A DNA stretch of 64,000 nt from Rhizobacter sp. OV335 (GCF_900142965.1 NZ_FRCQ01000018.1:1-64000), one strand, 5' to 3'. Positions 52,251 to 62,016 are shown, numbered from the stretch's first letter. The notes: generated from the letters alone by a model not told the origin. Translations and numbers: made by a program.

Positions 52251-53128
52251 AGCTGCCGCGCCTCGAAGGTATTGCACTGATCGACGCTGCCGGTCTGGAA
52301 GCCGCGCTTGAACCAGCTGACGCGCTGCGCGCTGGTGCCGTGCGTGAAGGTCTCCGGCACCACCGTGCCCTGCGACTTGCGCTGCAGCGTGTCGTCGCCG
52401 ATCTGCGTCGCGGCGTTCAGCGCCTCTTCGACGTCGCCCTGCTCCAGGATCTGGCGCGCGCTCTGCGCGTCATGGGCCCAGATGCCGGCGAAGCAGTCGG
52501 CCTGCAGCTCCAGCCGAACGCTCAGCGCGTTCTGCTGCGCTTCGCTGCCCTTGCCGCGCATCGCGTCGACCTTGCCGCTGATGCCCATCAGGTTCTGCAC
52601 GTGGTGGCCGACCTCGTGCGCGATGACATAAGCCTGCGCAAAATCGCCGGGCGCGCCGAGCCGCGTGCGCATCGTCTCGTAGAAGCCCAGGTCGATGTAG
52701 ACCTTCTGGTCGCCGGGGCAATAGAACGGCCCCATCGCGGCCTCGCCGCGGCCGCAGGCGGTGGGCTCGCTGCCGCGGAACAGGCGCAGCTTCGGCTCGC
52801 GGTAGGTGCCGCCCATCTGCTTGAACTTGGCGCGCCACACGTCTTCGGTGTCAGCCAGCACCACCGAGACGAAGCGGGCCATCTTGTCGTCGGCCGGCGG
52901 CTTGCCGGCGGGCGCCTGCTGCTGCGTGGGCGCCGCACCGCCGCCACCGCCGCTCAGCAGGCTCAGCACCGTGAGCGGGTTGACGCCGAAGACCCAGCCG
53001 GCCACCAGCGCGATGGCCACCGAGCCGAGGCCGATGCTGCGGCCGCCGAAGCCGCGGCCTCCTCCGCCACCGCCACTGCTGCGGGCGTCTTCGACGTTGT
53101 CGCTTTCGCGGTTGCCTTCCCACTTCAT
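52247..53128 (-). CDS. ypfJ: YpfJ-family neutral zinc metallopeptidase
   Basis: This 293-residue protein has an N-terminal cytoplasmic Gly-rich segment, one membrane helix (about 33-52), a low-complexity linker, and a zincin domain with HExxH at 171-175 ('[10 protein letters not shown]'). A third-ligand Glu falls in '[11 protein letters not shown]'. '[20 protein letters not shown]' is a YpfJ signature with two Cys. It is probably a periplasmic inner-membrane peptidase. The start at 53128 excludes a longer upstream frame that lacks a promoter. Confidence 0.92.
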   Translation of the reverse strand: MKWEGNRESDNVEDARSSGGGGGGRGFGGRSIGLGSVAIALVAGWVFGVNPLTVLSLLSGGGGGAAPTQQQAPAGKPPADDKMARFVSVVLADTEDVWRAKFKQMGGTYREPKLRLFRGSEPTACGRGEAAMGPFYCPGDQKVYIDLGFYETMRTRLGAPGDFAQAYVIAHEVGHHVQNLMGISGKVDAMRGKGSEAQQNALSVRLELQADCFAGIWAHDAQSARQILEQGDVEEALNAATQIGDDTLQRKSQGTVVPETFTHGTSAQRVSWFKRGFQTGSVDQCNTFEARQL

Positions 53129-53202
53129 GGCGTTCCCCCGGCTGGTGGCTGGAAGGGCCATGGTAACGAGAAGCGTCCCCGCAGGGGCTTCGGCGCGCGA
53201 AG

Positions 53203-53493
53203 TCAGTGCATGTCGGGGTCGGTCGCGAGGTAATGGCCGAACAGTTGCAGCGCGGCCCGCTGCAGCGCCGCATCGGCACTGCCGTGCGCCACGGCGATGC
53301 GCTCGTAGGCATAGGGCCGGTCGAACATCATGCGGGCGATGTTGACTGGCGTTCCCTCGCGGGCCATCAGCGTGCGGAAGACTGCCAGCGCGTGCAGGTC
53401 GGCGATCAGCGGCTGTTGGCGCAGCGCGTCGGGCGCCGGCAGGGGCGACGGCGAAAGCGTCGACGGGGAGAACGGATCGGTCAGGGCCGGCAT
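53203..53493 (-). CDS. Small hypothetical protein
   Basis: This 96-residue protein has a Pro/Ser-rich N-terminal third and helical remainder ('[20 protein letters not shown]', '[17 protein letters not shown]'). GGAGG precedes the ATG by about five bases, and codon usage matches neighbours. No known domain, signal peptide or membrane helix is recognised. It lies between the metallopeptidase and dCMP deaminase genes on the same strand. Confidence 0.65.
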   Translation of the reverse strand: MPALTDPFSPSTLSPSPLPAPDALRQQPLIADLHALAVFRTLMAREGTPVNIARMMFDRPYAYERIAVAHGSADAALQRAALQLFGHYLATDPDMH

Positions 53494-53591
53494 GAGACCT
53501 CCATGCATCGCGGCGCGAGACCTGCGCCGTGCTGCCCACGATAGCCAGCGGGCGCGCACCGTGATCGGGCGATATGGAGGGCGTGCGGCGG

Positions 53592-54173
53592 CTACTTCGA
53601 CGGCGGCGAGGGCGGTGGCCCCGGATCCGCGACGCCGTGCACGACCGGCCCGGTGTCGCGGATGAAGTCGTCGAGCTTGTCGCACCAGTCGGCGGCGGGC
53701 GCTTCGAGCGCTTCGAGCGACAGCACGTCGATGCCGGCATCGGCCAGCATCTTGTCCGAGGCCTGGTTCAGCGCGACCTGGTGGGACTTCTTCTCGAGGA
53801 ACACCACCCGCTTGATGCCGACCTGGATGATCGACTGCACGCAGCGCGGGCACGGGAACTGGGTCGTGTAGATCGTGCTGGCGGTGAGCGGCAGCACGAC
53901 GCAGTTGAGGATGGCGTTCACCTCGGCGTGCACGATGTAGCTGTGGCGCGACTGGACCGGGTCGTCGTCGATGTCGCTCCAGTACGACGGGTCGTCGTCG
54001 TTGCAGCCGCGCGGCAGGCCGTTGTAGCCGACGCCCAGGATCTTGTTGTCCGCACTCGCGATGCAGGCGCCGTTGCGCTTGCGGCCATCCTTGGAGCGTG
54101 CCGCCGCGAGCAGCGCGACGCCCATGAACATCGAATGCCAGTGGATCAGCGGGGTGTTTTGCATGGCCGACAT
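53592..54173 (-). CDS. dCMP deaminase-family protein
   Basis: This 193-residue deaminase has the zinc motif HAE (H82, E84 in 'VHAEVNAI') and PCPRC (C108, C111). '[12 protein letters not shown]' is typical of dCMP deaminases, which supply dUMP for thymidylate synthesis. A Pro-rich tail ends the protein. ATG 54164 is a second in-frame candidate start. Confidence 0.9.
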   Translation of the reverse strand: MSAMQNTPLIHWHSMFMGVALLAAARSKDGRKRNGACIASADNKILGVGYNGLPRGCNDDDPSYWSDIDDDPVQSRHSYIVHAEVNAILNCVVLPLTASTIYTTQFPCPRCVQSIIQVGIKRVVFLEKKSHQVALNQASDKMLADAGIDVLSLEALEAPAADWCDKLDDFIRDTGPVVHGVADPGPPPSPPSK

Positions 54174-54194
54174 GTTAGGGCCGGTTCAGCGTCG

Positions 54195-54962
54195 TCAAGC
54201 CGCCGGCAGCTCGGCCACGTCGCTGCGGTCCTTCAGGTTCACTCCGCTCAGCTGCAGGCGCAGCGATTCGCGCGCCAGCCACAGCAGCCGGCGCGCCGCG
54301 GAGGCATACGGCAGGCCCTCGGGCCGCACGTTCGAGATGCAGTTGCGCTCGGCATCGCTGCGCCCGCGGCGTGGCTCCCAGGTGAGGTAGATCCCCAGGC
54401 TGTCCGGCGAACTGAGCCCCGGGCGCTCGCCGATCAGCATCACCACCAGCCGGGCCCGCAGCAGCTCGCCGACCGGGTCGCCGAGCGCGACGCGGGCCTG
54501 CCGCGCGACGACGATCGGGCCGAAACGCCATTCGGGCGGCGCCTGCGCGCGGATCTCGGCGATCAGCGGCGCGGCATGCCGGCTCACCGCCAGCGACGAC
54601 AGGCCGTCGCCGACCACCAGCTGCAGGTCGAAGCCGCCCGGCTCGTCGGCCAGCCGCGCCATCGAGGCTTCGTCGAGCCGCCGGCCCAGGTCGGGCCGCA
54701 GCAGGTAGGTCGCGCGGTCGGGCGCCGCGCTGTGCACCTGCAGCGTCGGCCAGCCGGCCTGCTGCAGCGTCGCGCACAGTGCGTCGGCATCGAGCGGCAC
54801 ATGCACCGCATCGCGCGCCTGGGCATGGGCAAAGCCGAATCGCAGCAGCTCGGCGGTCGGCAGGCTGACGCCCGCGCGGCCCAGCGCCACCCGCGCCGCG
54901 GTGTGCACGCGCAAGCCACCCCACGGGTCGCGGGTGATCGCGTCCTTGGCCTCGTTCGTCAC
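54195..54962 (-). CDS. eutC: Ethanolamine ammonia-lyase small subunit
   Basis: This 255-residue subunit of the adenosylcobalamin-dependent ethanolamine ammonia-lyase has conserved '[18 protein letters not shown]', '[20 protein letters not shown]' and '[12 protein letters not shown]'. The GTG start at 54962 overlaps the eutB stop by four bases (GTGA), so the two subunits are translated together. The enzyme converts ethanolamine to acetaldehyde and ammonia. Confidence 0.95.
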   Translation of the reverse strand: MTNEAKDAITRDPWGGLRVHTAARVALGRAGVSLPTAELLRFGFAHAQARDAVHVPLDADALCATLQQAGWPTLQVHSAAPDRATYLLRPDLGRRLDEASMARLADEPGGFDLQLVVGDGLSSLAVSRHAAPLIAEIRAQAPPEWRFGPIVVARQARVALGDPVGELLRARLVVMLIGERPGLSSPDSLGIYLTWEPRRGRSDAERNCISNVRPEGLPYASAARRLLWLARESLRLQLSGVNLKDRSDVAELPAA

Positions 54963-56365
54963 GCGGCGAGCCTCGGCAGGTCCATGCGCTCGATCAGGCT
55001 GTGCCCGGCCGCGATCGGCAGCACGCGGCCGGCGTCGTCGGTGATGCGCATCTTGTGCAGCCAGTCCTCGAACTCCGGCGCGCGCTGCAGGCCGAGCAAC
55101 TCGCGCAGGTACAGCGCGTCGTGGAACGAGGTGCTCTGGTAGTTCAGCATGATGTCGTCGGCGCCCGGCACGCCCATGATGAAGCTCAGGCCGGCCGCGC
55201 CGAGCAGCGTCATCAGCGTGTCCATGTCGTCGGAGTCGGCTTCGGCATGGTTGGTGTAGCAGACGTCGCAGCCGAGCGGCAGGCCCATCAGCTTGCCGCA
55301 GAAGTGGTCCTCGAGCCCGGCGCGGATGATCTGCTTGCCGTCGTACAGGTACTCCGGCCCGATGAAGCCGACCACGGTGTTGGTCAGCAGCGGCGAGAAC
55401 GCGCGCGCCACCGCGTAGGCGCGCGCCTCGCAGGTCTGCTGGTCGACGCCGTGGTGCGCATCGGCCGACAGCGCCGAGCCCTGGCCGGTCTCGAAATACA
55501 TCACGTTGGCGGTGGCCGGGTCGCCGACCGTCGCGCGCTTCAACGACAGCGCGGCGGCCTGCGCCTCGCGCAGCAGCGCGAGGTCGATGCCGAAGCTGGC
55601 GTTCGCCCGTTGCGTGCCGGCCACCGACTGGAACACCAGGTCGACCGGCGCGCCGGCCTCGATCGCCTGCACGGTGTTGGTGACGTGGGTCAGGATGCAC
55701 GACTGCGTCGGGATCTCGAAGCGGCGGATCAGCTCGTCGAGCAGGTGCAGCAGGTCGACCAGCGCCGGCATGCTGTCGCTGACCGGGTTGATCCCGATCA
55801 CCGCATCGCCGGCGCCGTAGAGCAGGCCGTCGAGCATCGACACCGCGATGCCGCGCGGGCTGTCGGTCGGGTGGTTGGGTTGCAGGCGCACCGAGAGGCG
55901 GCCGGGCAGCCCGATGGTGTTGCGGAAGCGCGTGACGACGCGGCATTTGCGCGCGGCCAGGATCAGGTCCTGGTTGCGCATCAGCTTGCTGACGGCGGCC
56001 GCCATCTCGGGCGTGATGCCGGCGCGAACGCGCGCGAGGGTGGCTTCGTCGGCCGCGTCGGAGAGCAGCCAGTCGCGCAGGCCGCCGACCGTCAGGTGCG
56101 ATATCGGTGCGAAGGCTTCGCGGTCGTGCGTGTCGACGATGAGCCGCGTGACCTCGTCGTCTTCGTAGGGCACCAGCGCTTCGTCGAGGAAGCGCTGCAG
56201 CGGCAGGTCGGCCAGGCACATGCGTGCGGCCATGCGCTCGGCGGCGCTGCCGGCCGCGATGCCGGCGAGCTGGTCGCCCGAGCGCGCCGGGGTGGCGCGC
56301 GCCATCACCGCCTTCAGATCGGCGAACTGCCAGGTCTGCGTGCCGATGGTGTGGCGATAGCGCAT
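54959..56365 (-). CDS. eutB: Ethanolamine ammonia-lyase large subunit
   Basis: This 468-residue TIM-barrel subunit contains the substrate and cobalamin sites. Family segments include '[20 protein letters not shown]', '[11 protein letters not shown]', '[20 protein letters not shown]' and '[16 protein letters not shown]'. The length is normal. It is eight bases downstream of the permease gene and overlaps eutC. No eutA reactivase, shell proteins or EutR regulator are in the window, so this is the short aerobic type of ethanolamine pathway. Confidence 0.96.
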   Translation of the reverse strand: MRYRHTIGTQTWQFADLKAVMARATPARSGDQLAGIAAGSAAERMAARMCLADLPLQRFLDEALVPYEDDEVTRLIVDTHDREAFAPISHLTVGGLRDWLLSDAADEATLARVRAGITPEMAAAVSKLMRNQDLILAARKCRVVTRFRNTIGLPGRLSVRLQPNHPTDSPRGIAVSMLDGLLYGAGDAVIGINPVSDSMPALVDLLHLLDELIRRFEIPTQSCILTHVTNTVQAIEAGAPVDLVFQSVAGTQRANASFGIDLALLREAQAAALSLKRATVGDPATANVMYFETGQGSALSADAHHGVDQQTCEARAYAVARAFSPLLTNTVVGFIGPEYLYDGKQIIRAGLEDHFCGKLMGLPLGCDVCYTNHAEADSDDMDTLMTLLGAAGLSFIMGVPGADDIMLNYQSTSFHDALYLRELLGLQRAPEFEDWLHKMRITDDAGRVLPIAAGHSLIERMDLPRLAA

Positions 56366-56373
56366 GCTTTTCC

Positions 56374-57747
56374 TCAGGGCTGGGCGGCAAGAGCCGCGGC
56401 TCGCCGCTCGCGGCCGCTGACCAGGAACAGCACGGTGGCCGCGGCCATCAGCCCGGCGAAGATCAGCGACAGCAACAGGTTGTACCAGACCATCGCGACG
56501 AGGCACAGCAGCGCGAGCGCCAGCGCGATGGCGGGAAACACCGGGTAGCCGATGGCGGGGAACGGCCGCTCGAGGGTGGGCTCTTTCTTGCGCAGCGCGA
56601 ACAGGCTGAGCATCGACATGATGTACATCACGATCGCGCCGAACACCGACATCGTGACGATGTTGGCGGTGAGCGTCTGGCCGCCGAACGAGAACAGCTC
56701 GTCGCTGAAGATCGCCGCGATGCCGATCACCCCGCCGGCCAGCACCGCGCGGTGCGGCGTGCCGAAGCGCGGGTGGATGACGGCGAGCCAGGCGGGCAGG
56801 AAGCCGGCGCGGGCCAGCGCGAACATCTGCCGCGAGTAGCCGAGGATGATGCCGTGGAACGAGGCCACGAGGCCGAACAGCCCGATCCACACCAGCATGT
56901 GCAGCCAGCCGCTGTTCTCGCCGACGACGGTCTTCATGGCCTGGGGCAGCGGGTCGTTGATGTTGGAGAGCTTGCGCCAGTCGCCGACGCCGCCGGCGAA
57001 CACCATCACGCCGATCGCGAGCAGCACCAGCGTGACGATGCCGGCGATGTAGGCCACCGGGATGGTGCGCTTCGGGTCCTTGGCTTCTTCGGCGGCCATC
57101 GCGACGCCCTCGATCGCGAGGAAGAACCAGATCGCGAACGGAATGGCGGCAAACATGCCGGACAGCGCGAGCGGGCTGAAGCTGTCCTGCCCGGCCCAGC
57201 CGTGCGCGACGAAGTTGGCGGCCGAGAAGCCCGGTGCGACCACGCCCATGAAGACCAGCAGCTCGAAGATCGCGAGCACGGTGACGATCAGCTCGAAGGT
57301 GGCGGCCGTGCGCACGCCGACGATGTTGAGTGCCATGAACACGATGTAGGCGCCGCAGGCCATCAGCTTCGGGCTGGCGGCCGGAAACTGCACCTGCAGG
57401 TAGGCGCCGATGGCCATCGCGATGGCGGGCGGCGCGAACACGAACTCGATCAAGGTGGCGAAGCCGGCGATCAGGCCGCCGACCGGTCCGAAGGCGCGAC
57501 TCGCGTAGGCGAACGGGCCACCGGCGTTCGGGATCGCGGTGGTGAGTTCGGTGAAGCTGAAGATGAAGGTGGTGTACATCGCCGCGACGACGGTGGCGGT
57601 GACGAGGAAGCCGAGGGTGCCGGCGCTGGCCCAGCCGTAGCTCCAGCCGAAGTACTCGCCGGAGATGACCAGCCCGACGGCCAGTCCCCACAGGTGCCAG
57701 GCGTTCAGCGTGGCTTTGAGATGACCCGTCTGTTGACCCGTTTGCAT
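56374..57747 (-). CDS. eat: Ethanolamine permease (APC family)
   Basis: This 457-residue amino-acid-permease-type transporter has 12 helices. '[20 protein letters not shown]' near the N-terminus, '[20 protein letters not shown]' and '[20 protein letters not shown]' are typical of ethanolamine permeases. GGAG lies five bases before the ATG. It heads the eutBC operon. Its upstream region (57748-58056) is taken up by a large inverted repeat on the same strand, which would form part of the 5' leader if transcription begins beyond it. Confidence 0.93.
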   Translation of the reverse strand: MQTGQQTGHLKATLNAWHLWGLAVGLVISGEYFGWSYGWASAGTLGFLVTATVVAAMYTTFIFSFTELTTAIPNAGGPFAYASRAFGPVGGLIAGFATLIEFVFAPPAIAMAIGAYLQVQFPAASPKLMACGAYIVFMALNIVGVRTAATFELIVTVLAIFELLVFMGVVAPGFSAANFVAHGWAGQDSFSPLALSGMFAAIPFAIWFFLAIEGVAMAAEEAKDPKRTIPVAYIAGIVTLVLLAIGVMVFAGGVGDWRKLSNINDPLPQAMKTVVGENSGWLHMLVWIGLFGLVASFHGIILGYSRQMFALARAGFLPAWLAVIHPRFGTPHRAVLAGGVIGIAAIFSDELFSFGGQTLTANIVTMSVFGAIVMYIMSMLSLFALRKKEPTLERPFPAIGYPVFPAIALALALLCLVAMVWYNLLLSLIFAGLMAAATVLFLVSGRERRAAALAAQP

Positions 57748-57825
57748 GAAAGCTCCAATCGCTCAGGACAAGGTTGGGAGGGACTGCTCTTGTGTTTCTC
57801 GCAAGATTTGTTCCGTGCGGGCGCT

Positions 57826-58056
57826 GCGGGTGGCGGGAGGGGGTGGGAGCTCATGCTGGGGCGGTCGGCCCGGGGGCCGACTCCACGAAGAAGATCGGCT
57901 TTGGGGATGCATCGGCAAACTCCCTCCACTCACTTCGTTCGTTGTGGTCAAACAGTGCCGATGAGTATGTCTACGAAGCGTGCTGGCGCACGCCATCCCC
58001 AAAGCCGATCTTCTTCGTCGCCCCAGAAATCGCCCCCACCCCCTCCCGCCACCCGC
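57826..58056 (-). repeat. Large structured inverted repeat E1 (copy B of the family)
   Basis: A perfect 22-bp outer stem (57826-57847 with 58035-58056) encloses a perfect 24-bp middle stem (57886-57909 with 57994-58017). Stacked on it is an 8-bp inner stem CATCGGCA/TGCCGATG (57910-57917 with 57956-57963) closing the conserved 38-nt loop (57918-57955). Side hairpins lie at 57864-57881 (GTCGGCCC/GGGCCGAC) and 57978-57993 (GCGTGC/GCACGC). The conserved loop sequence is on the minus strand, in the same direction as the eut operon, 78 bases from its first start codon. It has no open frame of its own. Confidence 0.88.
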
Positions 58057-58075
58057 CGCGCAGAACCACTTGCTC

Positions 58076-58161
58076 TGTTTGGGGGGAAAAGATTGAACAG
58101 AGGGTTGAGCATGCGAGCGTTGGCGCGCTTCGTCTGTCAGTTCAGTCCTTTCCCCCAAACA
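58076..58161. repeat. Inverted repeat E3 between E1 and E2
   Basis: TGTTTGGGGG (58076-58085) pairs perfectly with CCCCCAAACA (58152-58161), extended inside by an A/T stretch and by imperfect complementarity between about 58091-58102 and 58131-58146. The apical sequence does not match the 38-nt family loop, so this may be a separate or degenerate element. No gene is present. Confidence 0.6.
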
Positions 58162-58178
58162 CAGCGCGGCGGTTCCAC

Positions 58179-58425
58179 AAAGGCGCGGGTGGGGAGGCTG
58201 TGGAGCGCCAATAGGGACGGGGCGCCGGAGCTGGCTGGTTTCATGGCCCCGCGCGAAGCGCGTTCGTGAACTGACTGTCGCCGACTGTTTGACCACAACG
58301 AACGAAGTGAGTGGCGGGAGTTTCGGCGACGGGCCATGAAACCAGTCAGTGGAGGGTAGTCTTCGCCCCGAGAGGGGCGAAGACCGCATCGGCCGGCGAG
58401 CCACGGTCTCCCCACCCGCGCCTTT
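58179..58425 (+). repeat. Large structured inverted repeat E2 (copy C of the family)
   Basis: An 18-bp perfect outer stem (58179-58196 with 58408-58425) encloses a 15-bp middle stem (58235-58249 with 58331-58345). The 8-bp inner stem GTCGCCGA/TCGGCGAC (58277-58284 with 58323-58330) closes the conserved 38-nt loop (58285-58322). Side hairpins are CGCGC-GAA-GCGCG (58250-58262) and CTTCGCCCC-GAGA-GGGGCGAAG (58361-58382). The order of parts equals that of E1 on its own strand, but the stems differ in sequence. It lies 129 bases upstream of the Mpo1-like gene and reads in the same direction. The interval 58426-58554 holds no further gene. Confidence 0.88.
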
Positions 58426-58554
58426 GTTCAAACGGGAACCGGCCCGCAAACACACCGCGTGCAAGGCGTCACATTCCCCGACTTGCGCTCGGCGGCAACC
58501 GTTCTAAGATGGGGCATCCGACCGCAGCCCTGGCTTCAGACCACGGAGAACACC

Positions 58555-59094
58555 ATGACGAGACAACGTTCGGCCCTGGACCTCCTGTCGCAGTACGCGG
58601 CCTACCACCGCGACCGCCGCAACATCACCACCCATTTCGCCGGCATCCCGCTGATCGTGTTCTCGATCGGCGTGCTGCTCGCCAAACCAGCCTTCACCCT
58701 CGGCAACCTCGCGCTCACCCCCGCCTGGATCGCCTGGGGCCTCTCGGTGGTCTGGTATCTGACGCGGGGCAACCTGGCGCTCGGACTCGCCGTCAGCCTC
58801 GTCAACGGCGTGCTGATCGCACTGGCGCAACAGGTGTCGGGCGGCAGCCTCGCCAGCTGGCTGGGCTGGGGCATCGGCAGCTTCGTGCTGGGCTGGGTCA
58901 TCCAGTTCATCGGCCACTACTACGAAGGGCGCAAACCGGCCTTCGTCGACGACATCGTCGGACTGCTGGTCGGCCCGATGTTCGTGACCGCCGAAGTGCT
59001 GTTCGCACTGGGCTGGGGCCGGCCGATCCTGGCCGAGATCGAGCGCCGCGTCGGCCCGACCGTGCTGCGCGACCTCGCCCACCCGGCCGCCTGA
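58555..59094 (+). CDS. Mpo1/YGL010w-like membrane protein (DUF962)
   Basis: This 179-residue membrane protein has four or five helices. The conserved histidine motifs 'HRDRRNITTHFAGIPLIVFS' (19-38) and 'IQFIGHYYEGRKPAFVDD' (about 121-138) match the family of yeast Mpo1, a 2-hydroxy fatty acid dioxygenase using iron. The bacterial role is not established; alpha-oxidation of hydroxy fatty acids is an inference from homology. The start at 58555 has GGAG ten bases upstream. Confidence 0.88.
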   Translation: MTRQRSALDLLSQYAAYHRDRRNITTHFAGIPLIVFSIGVLLAKPAFTLGNLALTPAWIAWGLSVVWYLTRGNLALGLAVSLVNGVLIALAQQVSGGSLASWLGWGIGSFVLGWVIQFIGHYYEGRKPAFVDDIVGLLVGPMFVTAEVLFALGWGRPILAEIERRVGPTVLRDLAHPAA

Positions 59095-59111
59095 TTCCCG
59101 CCGCCTGATTC

Positions 59112-60104
59112 GTGCTCCTTCGCTGGGTTCGGCGCGCCGCGCTGGCGCTCGCGGTGCTGCTGGTCCTGGCCATCGCCTTCCTGGTGGTCCAGGCGCGGCG
59201 CCATCCTCCCCTCGATGACTACCAGGCCCTGACCCTGCCGCCCGCGCCCGCTGGTGCGGCGGTGACGGTGCGCTTCGCCGGCGTCGCGACGCTGCTGTTC
59301 GACGACGGCGAGACCGCCTGGATGACCGACGGCTTCTTCTCGCGGCCCGGGATGCGCCAGACCTTCTTCGGGCGCATCGGGCCCGATGCCGCGGCCATCG
59401 ACAGCGCGCTGAAGCGCCTGGGCATCACCAGGCTCGCAGCCGTGGTGCCGGTGCACTCCCACTACGACCACGCGATGGATTCGCCCACCGTCGCGCTGCG
59501 CACCGGCGCGGTGCTGATCGGCTCGAACTCGACGATGCAGATCGGCTTCGGCGCCGGGCTGCCGCCGGCGCAGTTGCGCGAAGTGCAGCCCGGCGACACC
59601 GTCAGGCTCGGCAAGTTCAGCGTGAGCTTCATCGCCTCACGCCACAGCCCGACGCCGTGGAGCGACGGGGTCTCGGTCGAGAACATCATGGCGCCGGTGG
59701 TGCCGCCAACGCGGGCGCCGGCCTGGCGCGAGGGCCAGGTGTGGTCCATCGTCGTGGAACATGCGTCCGGCGGGCGCTGGCTGATCGAGGGCAGCGCCGG
59801 CTTCATCCCCGGCGCGCTGGCCGGGCGCCGCGTCGACACCGTGTTCCTCGGCGTCGGAACGCTCGGCCGCAAGGATGACGCCTACCGCAGCGCCTACTGG
59901 CACGAGACGGTGCAGCTGACCGGCGCCAAGCGCGTCGTGCCGATCCACTGGGATGACTTCTGGCTGCCGCTGGACCAGCCGCTGCAGGCGATGCCGCTGC
60001 TGTTCGACGACTTCGGCACGACGATGGCCGATCTCTCGCAGCGGGCGAAGCAGGACGGCGTCGAGCTGCGACTGCCGCCGCTCTTCACGCCCTTCGCTCC
60101 CTAG
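59112..60104 (+). CDS. Membrane-anchored MBL-fold metallohydrolase
   Basis: This 330-residue protein has an N-terminal uncleaved membrane helix (about 8-27) and a metallo-beta-lactamase domain. The zinc motif is 'VHSHYDHAMD' (HxHxDH), with further histidines in 'SRHSPTPW' and 'PIHWDDFW'. The layout resembles UlaG/NAPE-PLD-like hydrolases that act on lipids or phosphodiesters. The start is GTG 59112, 17 bases after the Mpo1-like stop, so the pair is probably an operon in lipid metabolism. Confidence 0.85.
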   Translation: MLLRWVRRAALALAVLLVLAIAFLVVQARRHPPLDDYQALTLPPAPAGAAVTVRFAGVATLLFDDGETAWMTDGFFSRPGMRQTFFGRIGPDAAAIDSALKRLGITRLAAVVPVHSHYDHAMDSPTVALRTGAVLIGSNSTMQIGFGAGLPPAQLREVQPGDTVRLGKFSVSFIASRHSPTPWSDGVSVENIMAPVVPPTRAPAWREGQVWSIVVEHASGGRWLIEGSAGFIPGALAGRRVDTVFLGVGTLGRKDDAYRSAYWHETVQLTGAKRVVPIHWDDFWLPLDQPLQAMPLLFDDFGTTMADLSQRAKQDGVELRLPPLFTPFAP

Positions 60105-60234
60105 CCTCGCTCCTTTAGCACACCGGGCCATCGGATGCGTGCATGGCGCCATCGCGCGTCGGCATGGCTGACTGCAATTTCTCTGCACAAAGCGAACCTA
60201 GTCTCTGCGGCCTCACAGGCTCCCGGAGTGCAGG

Positions 60235-60597
60235 ATGACGATCGATTCGAACTCGGCGGACATGCCGGTCCCCCACACCAGCCCACGGCAGCCGATGCTG
60301 CGCTGGAGCTGGACCGGCTTCGTGATGGCGGTGACTTACCTGTACCTGTGCGTTGGCTGCATCACGATCGCCGGCGGCCTGAGCGGCAGAACGCCAGGGC
60401 AGCGCGAGTGGCTGTGGTATCCGCTCGCGCCGCAGACCTGGCTGCTCGACCAGACCGGGTTGGGCTGGATGATGGATTGCACCAGTTGGCGCAATGCCTA
60501 CCTTCAGGTCGGTGGCGCCACCGTGGTGGTTCTGTTCGTGCTGGGATATGGGATCGACTGGGGCATGAGACGGCCGACTCAGCGGAGCGGACGATGA
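60235..60597 (+). CDS. Small membrane protein coupled to an ORF6N gene
   Basis: This 120-residue protein has two hydrophobic helices (about 26-46 and 92-110) joined by a Trp-rich loop containing two Cys ('VGCITIAGG', 'MMDCTSW'). GGAG precedes the ATG. Its stop overlaps the ORF6N gene start by four bases (ATGA), so the two are translated together. No known family is recognised. The pairing may indicate a phage-derived or conflict-related unit, but this is speculative. Confidence 0.7.
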   Translation: MTIDSNSADMPVPHTSPRQPMLRWSWTGFVMAVTYLYLCVGCITIAGGLSGRTPGQREWLWYPLAPQTWLLDQTGLGWMMDCTSWRNAYLQVGGATVVVLFVLGYGIDWGMRRPTQRSGR

Positions 60598-61205
60598 GCG
60601 AGCTTGAACCGATCATCGGCAGCCGCATCCAGCTGTTGCGCGACCAGCGCGTGATGCTGGATGCCGATTTGGCGGCGCTCTATGGCGTGCCGACCAAGGC
60701 GCTGGTGCAGGCGGTCAAGCGCAATCAGGTGCGCTTCCCCGGCGACTTCATGTTCCAGCTCTCCGCCGAGGAGTTCTCGGCTTTGAGGTCACAGTTTGTG
60801 ACCTCAAACGCCCCAGGTCGCGGCGGCCGGCGTACGGCACCCTACGCCTTCACCGAGCAGGGTGTGGCCATGCTGTCTTCGGTACTGGGCAGCGCCAGCG
60901 CCATTGCCGTGAACATCGAGATCATGCGCACCTTCGTCAAGGTGCGGCAACTCGCCACCACGCATGCCGACCTTGCATTGCGGCTCAGCGAACTCGAGGA
61001 GAAAACCGAAGCGCTATCGCTAAGCCACGACACCTTCGGTCGCAATACGCGCAACCAGCTCAGGCAGGTTTTCGACACTCTGCGCGAACTCATGACGCCA
61101 CCCGAACCACCCAGGCAGCCTATCGGCTTCGTCACCCCCGAAAGCAGCGACAGGAAGACATCGGGAGAAGCAACCTGCGATCAGGCCCTCACTCCGCCCA
61201 GGTGA
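60594..61205 (+). CDS. ORF6N domain-containing DNA-binding protein
   Basis: This 203-residue protein has an N-terminal ORF6N domain (about 1-90) with the typical '[20 protein letters not shown]' start and '[20 protein letters not shown]'. It continues with '[20 protein letters not shown]' and a C-terminal helical part with a short coiled coil (about 120-165). The family occurs in phage and in bacterial chromosomes and is thought to bind DNA. No other phage gene is nearby. The 3' end overlaps the convergent uppP gene by 17 bases. Confidence 0.9.
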   Translation: MSELEPIIGSRIQLLRDQRVMLDADLAALYGVPTKALVQAVKRNQVRFPGDFMFQLSAEEFSALRSQFVTSNAPGRGGRRTAPYAFTEQGVAMLSSVLGSASAIAVNIEIMRTFVKVRQLATTHADLALRLSELEEKTEALSLSHDTFGRNTRNQLRQVFDTLRELMTPPEPPRQPIGFVTPESSDRKTSGEATCDQALTPPR

Positions 61206-62016
61206 CCACCCCGCTCCAGGCCGTCACCAGCACCACGATGCCGAACACGATGCGGTACCACGCGAACGGCACGAAGGTGTGCGTGGAGATGTAGCGCAGC
61301 AGCCAGCGCACGCAGAAGAAGGCCGAGACGAAGGCCGCGACCATGCCGACCACCCACATGCCCAAGTCGTCGGCCGACAGCAGCGCGCGCTCCTTGTACA
61401 GCGAGTACACCGACGCGACACCGAGCGTCGGGATCGCCAGGTAGAAGGTGAACTCGGTCGCCACCTGGCGCGACAGCCCGAACAGCATGCCGCCGATGAT
61501 CGTCGCGCCCGAACGGCTCGTGCCGGGGATCAGCGCGAAGGCCTGCGCAATGCCGACCTTCAGCGCGTCCAGCGGCGTCATCTCGTCGACCGAATGCACC
61601 CGCACGCTGTGCTGGCGCCGCTCGGCCCACAGGATGACCAGCCCGCCGACGATGAAGGTGGTGGCCACCGTCGGCGCATTGAAGAGGTTCGCCTTCAGCA
61701 TCTTGCCGAACAGCAGGCCCAGCACCGCCAGCGGCAGGAACGCGATCCCGACGTTCAGCAGCAGCCGGCGCGCCTTCGGGTCGTGACCGAGCCCGCCCAG
61801 CACGCCGCCGATGCGGCCGCGAAACTCCCAGACCACAGCCAGGATCGCCGCCGACTGGATCACGATCTCGAACAGCTTGCCGCGCGCATCGTTGAAATGC
61901 ATCAACGACCCGGCCAGGATCAGGTGCCCGGTGCTCGACACCGGCAGGAACTCCGTCAGCCCCTCGACGACGCCCATCACCGCCGCCTTCAACAACAGTA
62001 CGAAGTCCAATCGCAT
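61189..62016 (-). CDS. uppP: Undecaprenyl-diphosphatase UppP/BacA
   Basis: This 275-residue inner-membrane phosphatase recycles undecaprenyl diphosphate for cell-wall synthesis and gives intrinsic bacitracin tolerance. Both signatures are present: '[17 protein letters not shown]' (about 18-34) and '[12 protein letters not shown]' (about 165-176). Length and helix pattern are normal. GGGGA precedes the ATG at 62016. Confidence 0.96.
   Translation of the reverse strand: MRLDFVLLLKAAVMGVVEGLTEFLPVSSTGHLILAGSLMHFNDARGKLFEIVIQSAAILAVVWEFRGRIGGVLGGLGHDPKARRLLLNVGIAFLPLAVLGLLFGKMLKANLFNAPTVATTFIVGGLVILWAERRQHSVRVHSVDEMTPLDALKVGIAQAFALIPGTSRSGATIIGGMLFGLSRQVATEFTFYLAIPTLGVASVYSLYKERALLSADDLGMWVVGMVAAFVSAFFCVRWLLRYISTHTFVPFAWYRIVFGIVVLVTAWSGVVTWAE

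Noticed and set aside
57705-57929. Short open frames inside the E1 repeat, one starting MEGVCRC and also present at 39 in copy A
   Set aside because: The shared peptide simply follows from the repeated DNA. The frames differ downstream and have no ribosome binding site.
57826-58425. Interpretation of E1/E2 as simple Rho-independent terminators
   Set aside because: The stems are far longer than terminators, lack T-runs, and carry a conserved 38-nt loop and side hairpins.
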